Shown here: piece after piece, positions 18,285-28,659 of the stretch
Layout of the letters: each line of letters begins with the position of its first letter
Position numbering within the stretch: position 1 is the first letter of the stretch
NCBI GenBank assembly: GCA_009746045.1
Contig: RPFO01001646.1
Span: forward strand, 1 to 40,859
DNA from: Mesostigma viride
Lineage: Eukaryota > Streptophyta > Mesostigmatophyceae > Mesostigmatales > Mesostigmataceae
DNA: 40,859 nucleotides
Direction: 5' to 3'
Program-made: the position numbers and the translations under genes
The notes under the pieces: generated by a model
What the model was told of the DNA's origin: nothing
Database searches by the model: none
Seen by the model: the letters and a program-made list of their open reading frames with translations, nothing else

Positions 18285-20119
18285 CAGGTGCCACTTCGTG
18301 TCTGCCCCATGCGGCTTCGTGCAGCGGCTTGGACACTCGCGACTAAGGTGCCCATCCTTGTCGCAAAGGAAGCAGCCCGATTTGCGCGCATCCGTCCTAG
18401 TACCCGTCTGTGAGGACGTGCCCCCCCAGCTCGCGTCGGGGCGGCAGCGTCTTTGTTGCCGCCAGCGGCGTTACCCTGGGTTGCATCATGCGATGAGGCG
18501 TTGCGAGACCCCCCTTGGTTCCTGCTAGCACCGTGGCCGCCTTGCGGGCGCGCTTGTCTTGTGGCAGACGACTCACCCGACTTGGCCTTGGTCAGCGCGT
18601 CGACCTTGGCCTGCAGCTCGGCCACCACCGTGCTTACCGAGATCCGGCCTTGCGCGTGTCGTCGCATCATGGCCCTGACCTCAATGCACAGTGACCGCAA
18701 TCGCCACGGCTGGCCGTTGGGCGGCGTGGGCAGCTCCATCTCCTTGGAGCCTAGCGCTTGCAGCCATTTCTGACACGCCAGCTTTTCGGACCAGTCCTCC
18801 ACTTCGCCGGCGAACTCCATGAGGCGCTCGTAAGATTGCTCCGGGGTTTCACCCTCGGCTATCTTGAAACTGCGCCACTCACGCTCTGCCTTGATGGTCT
18901 CCACCGGGTATTCCTGGCGAAGGAGGCCCCACAGTTCCTCGGCAGGGTCGACACCATACATGATGTTGTCATAGTCGGGCTGGCCACGCCCGTCGAAGCC
19001 GAACCACACGTCCGTGTGACGCGTGTACAGCGAGACCTCTCTCCACTGCTCCACCAGCCTAGCCACTCGCCTCAGCGTAAGGCCGTGAAAGAAAAAATGC
19101 ATGTTGTTCATCACAAACTCATGCATTACAGCGCCTTGCGTAGTCATGTATTGCAGATCAATCCATGACTTGTACGCGTTGTAGGCCTGCGCCAGCGTGG
19201 CCAGATTGCCGGTTGTGGAGAACTTCTCGCGCATGTCCACCCGTGGTAGGGTGGGCATCTTCGCGCCTTCCGGTATGAGGCGCACCCTTTGCGGGTACTG
19301 CACCCCATCGGCATCCTCCGGCGGTCGCTGAGCTGCGCGTCCCTGCGCCAGCGTGCTTGGTCGTGCTGCCTCCCGTACTCGGAAAGCCAGCGGCGTGGTT
19401 ATGTCCTCCATGGGCGGAATGCGCCCGATTGGCACACTTGACCACCGTGCAGTCGACCCGCCGGTCAGCGCCCCACCGCCTCGCCCAAACGGAATTGAGG
19501 CCCCGCCTGGCAGCATGCGTCCTGGTGCACCCCTGTGTGGGTCCATCGCGCGCGCCAGCCCTGCCCCGTTCTCCTCGTGCAATCCGTCTCGCGCTTGATC
19601 GAAAGGCAGGCGCCTGGGCGCCAGCGTATACTCGCCCCGTGGCTGACCATCCGCCTCACCAAGCAAGTCGTGTTGGGTTAGCGACCCAGCCAAAACCCCC
19701 GGTTCCATCGAAGCCCTTCCCGCCGCATTACCTGAGGTTGGCGGCTGGTCCCGCTCCCTCGGCTCCGCGGCAACACCACTGGGGCCCGGCATCGATGCCT
19801 GCCCGTCCCATGGTGTGGACTGCAGATGACGACCCTCTACGGCCACCAATCTGTCGGTCACTTCCCGCATCTGCAGCGCCAATTGCTGCTGCAACTGTTG
19901 CGACTGTTGCTGCATCTGCGCTTGCATCTGCGCGAACAGCGCCACCATACTCAGCGGCGCTTCTTGGTCGCGACTCTCACCCACTGCGGGTACGGCGGGA
20001 GGAATCCCGCCATTCGACCCCGGAGCGGACGTGTCGGCATCTGCTCTATTTGCATCTGCCATGGCTCGAGTCTGCGCTCGCGTCAGTGGCATGCACCAGC
20101 TGACCGATGGGCAAAACAA
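18284..20119 (-). CDS. E1 gag, frameshifted near its end
   Basis: 611 codons, of which those downstream of the C-run at 18421-18427 are out of frame. The true Gag starts at 20119, 20092 (MPLTRAQT) or 20062 (MADANRAD); I cannot choose between these Mets. A Gln-rich coiled coil lies near residues 62-96 (MQAQMQQQSQQLQQQL), followed by a Pro/Gly-rich stretch and a retrotransposon-Gag-like helical region at about 305-500. Compared with E2 the C-run lost one base (seven instead of eight), so Gag is cut off from its CCHC knuckle and from Pol. Gag forms the particle that holds RNA and enzymes. Confidence 0.85.
   Translation of the reverse strand: MFCPSVSWCMPLTRAQTRAMADANRADADTSAPGSNGGIPPAVPAVGESRDQEAPLSMVALFAQMQAQMQQQSQQLQQQLALQMREVTDRLVAVEGRHLQSTPWDGQASMPGPSGVAAEPRERDQPPTSGNAAGRASMEPGVLAGSLTQHDLLGEADGQPRGEYTLAPRRLPFDQARDGLHEENGAGLARAMDPHRGAPGRMLPGGASIPFGRGGGALTGGSTARWSSVPIGRIPPMEDITTPLAFRVREAARPSTLAQGRAAQRPPEDADGVQYPQRVRLIPEGAKMPTLPRVDMREKFSTTGNLATLAQAYNAYKSWIDLQYMTTQGAVMHEFVMNNMHFFFHGLTLRRVARLVEQWREVSLYTRHTDVWFGFDGRGQPDYDNIMYGVDPAEELWGLLRQEYPVETIKAEREWRSFKIAEGETPEQSYERLMEFAGEVEDWSEKLACQKWLQALGSKEMELPTPPNGQPWRLRSLCIEVRAMMRRHAQGRISVSTVVAELQAKVDALTKAKSGESSATRQARPQGGHGASRNQGGSRNASSHDATQGNAAGGNKDAAAPTRAGGARPHRRVLGRMRANRAASFATRMGTLVASVQAAARSRMGQTRSGT
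18421..18427. other. C7 run causing the gag frameshift in E1
   Basis: The homologous run in E2 (36985-36992) has eight C and leaves gag-pol open. Confidence 0.85.
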
Positions 20120-20373
20120 GAACCAACAAGCCTAGGTTTCGCTGAGAAGAAGCAACAACCAAAGGCTTTATAACAGGTGTCAAGGATAACGACTCGACTA
20201 GCCTGCCAGAAAAAGACAAGAGCCAGCAAATTCTGGCTAGTTCTATTTTCTTAAAATCTGTCTCAAGACACTTCCTTTACAAACTGTCAGCCAGGCCGTT
20301 CCCTGTACTGCTGATGGTTGCTAAACACTAAAGCCAACGTCTTGGCTTCGAACAGAAGGAAGCAGACTACCGG
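20120..20373 (-). other. 5' leader of E1
   Basis: 254 nt between the primer-binding site and the first gag Met. A TATA-like TTATAAAG lies on the element strand at 20173-20166, about 50 nt before gag. A hairpin, GACTACC/GGTAGTC, overlaps the end of the primer-binding site. The identical leader precedes E2 gag at 38685-38938. Confidence 0.6.
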
Positions 20374-20388
20374 GTAGTCTCTTCGAGT
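20374..20388 (-). promoter_or_regulatory. Primer-binding site of E1, complementary to block A
   Basis: On the element strand ACTCGAAGAGACTAC follows block A with zero spacing. It does not begin with TGG as tRNA-primed sites do, and it pairs perfectly over 15 nt with GTAGTCTCTTCGAGT inside block A. Confidence 0.65.
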
Positions 20389-21524
20389 AAAGAAAGGAGG
20401 GCTCTCAGCCGAGGACAAGGAACTGTCCCTCGTGCCTGATAACCACCTTATTGCCTCCCCTGCTATAGAATAATGCTTTCAAAACACATACTTTGCACAG
20501 TCTGATGATGAAGCCGCACATGCGGAGTTTATTGAGAAAGTTAATACAATTACAACACGTTGATAGTCTCAATATCGATGCACTCCATGCTCACGAGCCC
20601 GCAGTTAGGCAGCGCTCCATGACATGCTACCGGCCTTGCTCCCAAGGAAAGGGAGAAACACGAAGGCCACTAACGAGAGACTCGAAGAGACTACACGCTG
20701 CGTGAGAGTCCTCTTCGACTATGAACCAAACCATTCGTCATGCCACACGCATGACACACGCCACACTTGTCAGTCCAGCCAGGAATGCCAAAACTATCTT
20801 GCTGCCTGAACCATGCGAATAGAAACCGCATTCCAGTTGCCGTCCTGGCTTTCTACCACACATGCCAACAAAAGCAGGAAGGCATCCCGACAAATCTAAA
20901 TTGCTACCCTGTTGCCGATCTCATCTCCTAGAGGCTCCGGCATTTCTGTCCCTGGGAATGTCCGACATTGAGTCACGTCCAGCAAGGTCGAAGCATAATA
21001 TCCTTCAGACAATCTGCACGCTCACACCTTGCGTGTGAGTGGCCCAGCAAACATTGCGTCTAATCGTTCCTTTCTAGAAGAAATCCCTTTTTAGGGCTGC
21101 CAGCGATTTCGCATTCATTCCAGCGATCTGGCTCCGCACCGCAAATTGTCCTTTTCCATTTTCTGTCCAGTCCTCATAACGTTGACCCGCTATTCTACAC
21201 CACAAAGACACCTGGCCTGTCAATAGCCTCGGCGCTGTTGAAGTCCAGCAGTCCAGCTTCAGCTCCAGCTGTCCACTAACACGCGTATGATCCTCTCGAC
21301 GCTGCACACTTGTGCTGCCGTCCGCTCAAGTCAGTGCTGCGCGCCCAGCTGTGCCTGGCCCGGCGCGCGTGCACGTACACTTTCGTCCGCTCTTATGCTG
21401 CAAGTGCTAGTGTCCCCCCCGGTCACTAGCCTTTGTCGAAAATGCGTAGAAGACAAATTCCTTGCGCACGTCACCGGTCTTGTGCATAGTGGGCGCCCGG
21501 ATGACATAGCGCGCGTCCGTGACA
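20389..21524 (-). repeat. Terminal repeat block A, shared by E1 and E2
   Basis: 1136 bp. It serves as the 3' repeat of E2 and the 5' repeat of E1, so the two copies share one B.A unit. Confidence 0.9.
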
Positions 21525-21526
21525 GC

Positions 21527-21669
21527 TGTCGCGTCTGCGTGCCACAATCTCCGGCGCCACCATGGCGGCTGGCCACTCAGCTTAATTTGGTAAAACCCAA
21601 ATGAGCTGAGCTGATGTGCCTGCCTTAACTGCATGCCCTGTGGGGTGGGCGAGGACCTGTCCCATGATT
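21527..21669 (-). repeat. Terminal repeat block B of E2
   Basis: 143 bp, identical to the other B copies, separated from block A by GC at 21525-21526. Confidence 0.85.
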
Positions 21670-21678
21670 CCCCCCCTC
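21670..21678 (-). promoter_or_regulatory. Polypurine tract of E2
   Basis: GAGGGGGGG on the element strand, directly before block B. Confidence 0.65.
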
Positions 21679-21695
21679 GCTGGCGACCGGCCCCA

Positions 21696-22160
21696 TCACG
21701 AAGACAGCGATCGTACCAAGACAAGGGCAGCGGTGACCGCAGTCAAGCTGCGGGAGGTAAACTGCGCAGCGGTGCACACTGGACAAAACCAATCCCCCTC
21801 CGGAATGCTGGTGACCACGGGCTGCAAGCACTGCATGTGCCAACCACAGTTACACTGATCACACAATAACATGGACTCCGCCTGATCGACCCGGTGACAA
21901 ACCTGACACTGGGCGTCCTTGACTCGGCGAGATGTGTGCGGTTGGAGGTCGTGGACCAAATTGGGCAGTGAGCAGGGACTGAGATTGCTGAGGTTGTCTG
22001 TCGTACGGCTCCCGTCGGCGCCCTCCAAAATTGCCACTCCCGATGGTTTGATAGCCACAATGCGCAAAATGGTGGGCCCCGCCTCCACATCCAAAGTGTG
22101 CTTCAGCTGAGTGCGCAGGAAAACATACTGCCCTGGCCTAAACCGCAGCTGGCGAGCCAT
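21696..22160 (-). pseudogene. E2 pol C-terminal fragment with PHD finger
   Basis: 154 codons that match the C terminus of E1 pol: beta-barrel-like linker and complete C4HC3 PHD finger. Separated from the rest of E2 pol by a one-base loss in the C-run at 22168-22173. A fragment of a larger gene, not an independent protein. Confidence 0.85.
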
Positions 22161-25100
22161 GTATGCGCCCCCCGGCGCTGAGCGTAACGCAGGGAGTCCC
22201 TGTGCTGAGCAATGAACAAGTTGTTCATCGCGATGGGCATGACCTTCTTAAAAGTCTCTGCCCTGGCCAGCACCTCAACCAAAAATTGCTGAGCGTTGTC
22301 GAAGGCCATGGGTTCGGGGTGCGCAACCTGTGCCTCCGTAGGCAAAAGAGGATTACGCCCGAACAGAAGGAAATACGGGGAGAAGGTAGCGAGAGACTCC
22401 TGGGGAGACATGCGATAACCCATGGCAATCCATGCCAACTCGCGATCCCACCTGGCCGACTCCGGCACCTGCAGGCTCCACTTGCGCAGCGCCTGCTTGA
22501 CGGTCTGCACCAATCTCTCAGCCAAACCATTGGCCTGAGGATGCTCCCGAGAAGTGCGACGGTGATCAATAAGACATCCATCCAGCAACTCCTGGAACTC
22601 ACCCCTGAACTCACCACCCTGGTCCGTGACTACCTCCGCGGGAGCCCCAAACCTGGTGATGATGTCTGCAAAATGCTTCGCTGTGGTAGCGGCATGCTTG
22701 TCAGCAATGGGGATCAACTCAACCCATTTGCTAAAGCTCTCCACGCATACCATGACATAGAGGTTGCCGTCAGGGCTCTCCTGAAACGGCCCGCACAGAT
22801 CGACGTGCCAGCGATAAAACAAGCCCTTGATGGGAAGCGACATCAGCTCCTTGGCACCATGATCTGCGCTAAAGTTAGCCTTGGTTCGAGCACACGGGAC
22901 ACAGCTGGCCACTACCTGGGCCACTGTGTGTCGCATGTTATTCCACCAATAGCTGGTCCGTACGAGGCTGAGCGTGCGATTGCCACCCAAGTGACCATAC
23001 CGCTCGTGGTACGCCTGCACTATAGCAACGCGCTTGTCAGGCGGTGGGACGACCACCCTACGCTTGCCCAACAGCTTGTACAAAACCCCATCTTCCCAAC
23101 CATAGGTTGCAGCCCTGTGCTGCACCCTGTTCAACTCCGTCGCCTTCTGAGCAGGAGTCCAATCGACTGGAGTAGGAGTCAAGACAGCACCCTGCACTTG
23201 CTCCAAAACTCGACCATCTAGCCAGATATCAGCGGTGTAGCAATCAGCAAGAGAGCTACGCGCTAAGAGAGCCTGCACAGCGATCAGCTGCTGCAGAGAA
23301 GGATCAATGTCAAAGGACAGAGACCTACCCTCTTCCATAGCGCACACAGCTTTGGATGGCGTGAATGGCGACGGCCGCACCGGGTCGTCGCTGATGCCGA
23401 AGTCCGCCACAGAGTACTCGACACTGCGCCACCACGCCTCCTCCTCATCGTCGGCCGCATACCCAGCAGCGTTCACAAAGACCACAGAACCCGACGAGCC
23501 CTCGGCACCCATGGCCCGGGCTCCAGTGTGGTCAACAGTGGTAGGCATGGCGTATCGGGATAGCACATCGGCGTTGACATGGTCCTTGCCGGCCCGATGC
23601 ACAATGGTCATGTGGTACTCCTGGATAATCATGGCCCATCGGGCGAGCTTACCCGTCAGGTTGGTGTTGGTCATTAGCCACTGAAGCGGCTGGTGGTCTG
23701 TCACCAGAGTAAACACGCGCCCAACTAAATACGGGCGAAAGTGCTTGATGGCCCACACCACAGCCAGTGCCTCCCCCTCATAGGAAGAATACCGGCTCTC
23801 CGCTGGGTTGTTGCTGCGACTAGCATAAGCAATAACGTGCTCGCGCCCATCACCATCCTTTTGCGCCAAGACCGCACCCAGTCCTACCTTGGACCAGTCG
23901 GTATATAACACAAACGGCAAAGCATAGTCAGGGGCGCGCAGAATCGGGGCCGACGTGAGCTCCTGCTTGATTGTCTCGATGGCGCGTTGCTGTGCGGGAC
24001 CCCACGCCCACACGCACCCCTTCTTGAGTAACTCGGTCAAGGGCTTCACCTTGCTGCTGAAGTTCTCAATGTAACCTCGGTAATAGCCAGCCAAACCCAA
24101 ATACGCCCGCACCCCTGAGACATCCGTGGGTACGGCGGCCTGCACAATGGATTCGACCTTGGCGGCATCAGGCGTCCGGCCACCCGGCACAATCTGATGA
24201 CCAAGGAATGAGAGGGTCCGCTGGGCGAACTTGCACTTCTCAGGGTGCAGCCGCATATTATGCTCCTCGAGAGCCAAGCGAACCTGCTCCAAGTGCGCCA
24301 GGTGCTCCTCAAATGTCGCGCTAAAGACGATTACATCATCAATGTAACAAGCGGCGAAAGGAAGACCTGCAAGCACTTTGTCCATAGCTCGTTGGAAAAC
24401 AGCACTAGCGTTGCGGTGCCCAAAGGGCATGCGCACCCACTCATACAAATTGCCGCCCCCCCAGAATGCAAGCTTCCGCTGATCCTCCGGCGCAACTGCG
24501 ATCTGATGAAAGCCGCTACGCAGGTCCAGCGAGGACACAAACTTCACATGAGGAGATATCTTATCCAGGACATCATCCACACGTGGCATGGGGTAACGGT
24601 CCACGGGTGTGTGTGCATTCAGCAACCGCAGATCGGTGGCCATGCGCATACCCGTCCATGCCCCGGTGATAGCGTCCTTCTTGGGCGCAACGACAACGGC
24701 AGCGGCATAGCTGGAGGAAGATTGCCTGATGATACCGGCATCCTCTAACTCCTTGCATTGCTCGGCTACAAAATCCAACTCGGCCTGACTCAGGCGATGC
24801 TGGCGTCGGAACAAAGGGGTGTCAGTGTCCAATGGAACACGCATGGTCCCACCATTGAAACACCCCAGTTCATCACTTGTGAAAGCGAAGGCCCCCCTTG
24901 CAGTGCCTAGCCACTTTAGCATGGCTGAGCGCTGCGCATCAGAAAGGTGTTCGCCAATAGCCCAGGGGTGCGTATCCGCGGGATCACCCACAGCTACCGC
25001 ATGTGCCTCAAGATGCGGCGCCCTAGCCGCATCGTCGTGGAACAAGGAAAAGGCTGCCACGCCTGGTGTGACACCCACCGCCGGAGCCTCGCGTGCCGCA

Positions 25101-25843
25101 CGGTGTATTACCCGATGCAGCGTGGGCTCGCCGGCCAGCACGGTGCTGGTCAGCAGGGCGGTCATGAGAATGATAGTCCACACCTGTCGCAGACGCCACC
25201 CCCATGCTGATGAAGTCCCCGTCGCTGCAGGGCGCTTCAGTTTGGCTGCGCGCGCCTCAACCTGCTGAGGCGGATTGGCTGGGGACGCCCCCCCAGACTG
25301 GCGCACGGCAACCGATGCAAGCAGCACATACCCGACCTGCAACACCGACATAGCCTGGCCTATCAAAGACCAGCGCTCACTCTCGAGCACGCCCGGCAGC
25401 GCCGAGGCCCCGACATGAAAACCCATGCTGGCCTCACGAAATTCTGCGGGTGGCTGCACCAACAGACCGGTGGTAGTGTCCCAAACGAGACCCTTACCCC
25501 GATCACGGTATGCTGTCGACCCTTGGTAACTGACCAGGGTCGGCAGTGCACACATGGGGCTCCCGACCCGGTTGACGCGTGCATACGGTGGGCGATCCTC
25601 GCTATCCACCTTCTGCGTGACTAGGTGGGAAGGCAATGCTACCTCCGCAGACACACTCGGATGCTGCCTTGCTACGGCCCCCAAGACCGCCTGCACATCG
25701 GTCGCACACGCCACGTTGGTCCAATAGGCACGCAAACGATGCGTGAGCCCACCCAGCCCTGCGTTGTCACACACGATGGGCTCCCCCAGGAGTGCCACGA
25801 TTGTAGCCCAGGGTGGTTTTACCGGATTAGGATACATTTGCAC
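22103..25843 (-). pseudogene. E2 pol middle part: methyltransferase C-half, RT, RNase H, integrase
   Basis: Same protein as E1 pol from residue 643 onward. The first 11 or so codons of the open frame belong to the inserted transposon, and the last ones are out of frame after the C6 run. It retains methyltransferase motifs VIII and X, YIDD, the RNase H acidic residues and integrase HHCC/DDE. It is inactive as a polyprotein because its 5' part lies 9.1 kb away. Confidence 0.9.
25807..25811. repeat. CCCAG target duplication, left
   Basis: Pairs with 34922-34926. E1 has a single CCCAG at 16358-16362. Confidence 0.75.
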
Positions 25844-25862
25844 GGCTTCAAATGTATCCTAA
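25812..25862 (+). repeat. Left end: 28-bp TIR plus inverted subterminal box
   Basis: The TIR starts GGTGGTTTTACCGG. Its inner part TTAGGATACATTTG (25827-25840) is followed after 8 nt by its exact complement (25849-25862), so the end can fold into a 14-bp hairpin. Confidence 0.85.
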
Positions 25863-25913
25863 ATGCACCATTGGCAAACATGGTTTCTGGACATGGTCGA
25901 TATCATTAATATG

Positions 25914-25946
25914 TTTGGCAAGCATAATATGATCATGCTTGCCAAA
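25914..25946. repeat. Perfect 12-bp hairpin
   Basis: TTTGGCAAGCAT (25914-25925) and its complement (25935-25946) around a 9-nt loop. Confidence 0.8.
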
Positions 25947-26683
25947 GATGTTGTCTCTTTTCATATTTCACACATATATTATCGGCCTCGGCGTGCCATG
26001 CTTCCACGTTTGTTGTCTCTTTTCATATATTGTGAATATGATCAATAAAATTCCAAACATGACCATGTTGGAGACTTCAAGTGGAGCATCATGATTACTG
26101 TTTTCACTATTACGTAACCCATGGTTCATGTTAACATGGCATAATGAGCAATCCTATTGACCCCATGACTAATGGTGAAGTTAATAAAGTTACATCGTGG
26201 CACGTCACTATAGCATCAAGTTGCATCATTGTGCATAAAGTAGTTTAGCACTGAGTTGGCATGCCAACACCAGGTACACTAAATAAATTAAAACCAGAAT
26301 TGATAAACAACCCAGTATCCAAATACAGTATCCATATATATGCAGGTCGTACTACAGGTACAGCCACGGCTGCCACGCGGCTTCTGCAGCGATCACGCTC
26401 TTTCTCCTAGACAATTGCTCTACTGGTCCCTACAGGTCGGTCGACTTGGACCATGATGCGTCAAGAACAGTTAATTGACCGACTTAAACAAGATGTTTGT
26501 CTACATGCAGCTGTCTGCACCTAACTAACGCGAAACCGCGTGCTACCAAATATAGGGGCAAATGCATGAGTAACACATGTCAACGCACAACCGGTGGAAA
26601 TCACGCGATACCAACCGCGGCAACAGTGGTGTGAACATAGCGGGCACTGACATGCAAAAAAGCACCAGCAGCGGCATCAGTAG
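25947..26683. other. AT-rich subterminal region of the 9.1-kb transposon
   Basis: No gene or array recognised. A short direct repeat (TTGTCTCTTTTCATAT near 25951 and 26012) occurs. Confidence 0.4.
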
Positions 26684-27078
26684 CAAATTGTAGTAGCGGA
26701 ACAATAGCCACTACATCAATGCAACAACACATCAGCCCAGCAACACAGCAGCAGCATGACCGTAGCACAGCAGCAGCACAACTGTAGCACATCAACACGG
26801 CCGCATAGCAGGAGCACAAGTCAGCGCAGCAGCAACTTAGTATGCCGATTCCTGAATTTCCTATCAGTGGACTATAGTCCATTGATAGGAAATTCACTAA
26901 TAGGCAGTACTAGCTCAGCAGCACGGCAGCAATGCAGCAGTGCATCAACACAGCAGCACGACAGCAATACATCAGCGGCACGGCAGCAATGCAGCAACAC
27001 ATCAGCACAATAGCACAGCAGCAGTACGGCAGCAATGCAGCAGCAATAGCATGGCAGCACAGCAGCAGCAGCAGCACA
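26684..27078. repeat. Imperfect CAG/CAGCA repeat region
   Basis: Irregular repeats of CAGCAGCAC, GCAGCAATGCAGCA and ACATCAGC. Frames on both strands are low-complexity and are not called as genes. Confidence 0.7.
26853..26896. repeat. 44-bp near-perfect palindrome inside the CAG region
   Basis: TGAATTTCCTATCA...TGATAGGAAATTCA around GGACTATAGTCC, with one mismatched pair. Its composition is unlike the surrounding CAG repeats. Confidence 0.8.
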
Positions 27079-27112
27079 TGAGCAGCTCAATGACAACAAC
27101 GCTGCTTGCGCT

Positions 27113-28643
27113 TCAGCAGTCGTCGTCGTCGTCATCGTCATCGGCAAGGATGAGCGCTCGCTTCCGACGCCGGGAGGCGCCTGCGTTGTTGTTCTCCGCC
27201 ACAACGTCGCTGGGTGGAACCATCTCGCGCAATCGAGCCTCGGCCAGGGTGATATCCGGCGCTTGCAACGCAGGGACGACCACACCGGGGCACCCGCAGA
27301 TCTGTGCCTCCAGCTCGTGGAGAGGCACGCAAGAAACCGCGTCCTCCTCCCAACGGGCACCCCAGTACATGGCTACCATGTCGTTTTGCGTGTCGACAAC
27401 AGCGACACGACCATGGTACCTGCCGTCCCGGCTTTCGGTGCGACCGTCCGCGGATGTCACACGCTCCGACGCCCAATGACACACGACTTGCCCTACGAGG
27501 TTGCGGCTGCCACTCTTGACCTGCAGCGTTACGCCTTCCCAGCATGCCTTCGCCATGCCGACGATGCCCTTCGAGCATTCAGCATCTTGCCACTTCACGA
27601 CCGGGTGTTCCGCGTCATAGGGCACCTCCTTCAGCGCCTTTAGGCACTCCTTGGTGAGCTTTTCGTTCGCACCCAAGGAGACTCCATGGGGCGGCTGACC
27701 TCGCTTGCCCACCACTTGTGTCAAGACGAGGTCTGAGGCGGTGATGATCACCGTGTGCGCCGCAGTGGTTGGCGGATGGGGCCATTGCGCAATGTCTGTA
27801 TTCCACGGGTGCCACGTGTCATGCAAATGCTTAGCGCGGTATACAAAGAGCTCAATAGAAGGTTGGCCGCCATCCTCCTTCGCAACCACCTCCTTGATGA
27901 TGCCAACGAGGACTGGAGTCCACGTGAGCTTCGAGTTGCAGAGAATACCAGCTGAAGGGTGCCAGTATAGAACAGCGGAGCCTTTCTCAACGCCTTGCAT
28001 GCGCTTCAAGTAAGCGACCTTGGCTGCCATGGCCCTGTCTTCTGCCGCCCATTCCTGCTGTGTGTGGCCATCATGACGAACTCGGTCTACCAGCGGGGTG
28101 ACGCGCACCGCCTCTGCGTCGACCAACGCCATGAAGTGCTCTTCTTGCGTCGGTGGTGGTTCAGGCGCTGCATCGTGCTCACGCAGGGCGGAGATGTCCG
28201 CGCGAGATGGCCACGGCAAAGGGCGCCACTCCTCAGGCACCTCCTCAGGGGCATGTGGGACTTGACTTGCGAAAAAAGGCCTTGTTTGGCTTGATGGTGT
28301 CGGGCGGAAAGTACCACTGCCAGATGCCATGGGGCAACTTCTCGACCCTTGTTTTGATCGACTCCAGCTCCTTCCCCAGAAACTCCATGTTCAATGGTGC
28401 GAAGGCTGGGGTGTCCTGCAACATCGGAATGCGGTCTGGATCCACAAGTCGGACGCCAAACAGCGGCCGCCCCTCCGCATCAAACCTGTATGGCTGTGTC
28501 ATCGCCTTCCCGCACCGTGGCGCGCCTTCCTGTCGAGTCCCCGCGGGCTGCCACGGCGTCTTTTGGGACTCCGTGGTCCGGTAGGACAACCAGGTCTCTG
28601 TGTTGCCCTGTACCTGGAAGAAGACGGCGTGGTGCACCTTCAT
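27113..28643 (-). CDS. Unrecognised gene 1 of the 9.1-kb transposon, one frame change
   Basis: Two overlapping frames form one probable protein of about 506 residues: MKVHHAVFF (Met at 28643) to about 28275, then the frame that ends at 27113. They meet at an A6 run at 28272-28277 (T6 on the coding strand), so one base was probably lost or gained. Visible features: RFDAEGRPLFGVRLVDPDRIPML and LPHGIWQWYFPPD in the N-terminal part, Trp-rich YWHPSAG and WHPWNTDIAQW in the middle, a basic stretch SRRRKR and a terminal run of eight Asp. No domain known to me and no clear catalytic triad. It could be an element protein or a captured host gene. Confidence 0.55.
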
Positions 28644-28659
28644 TGAGCGACCGCGTTTT

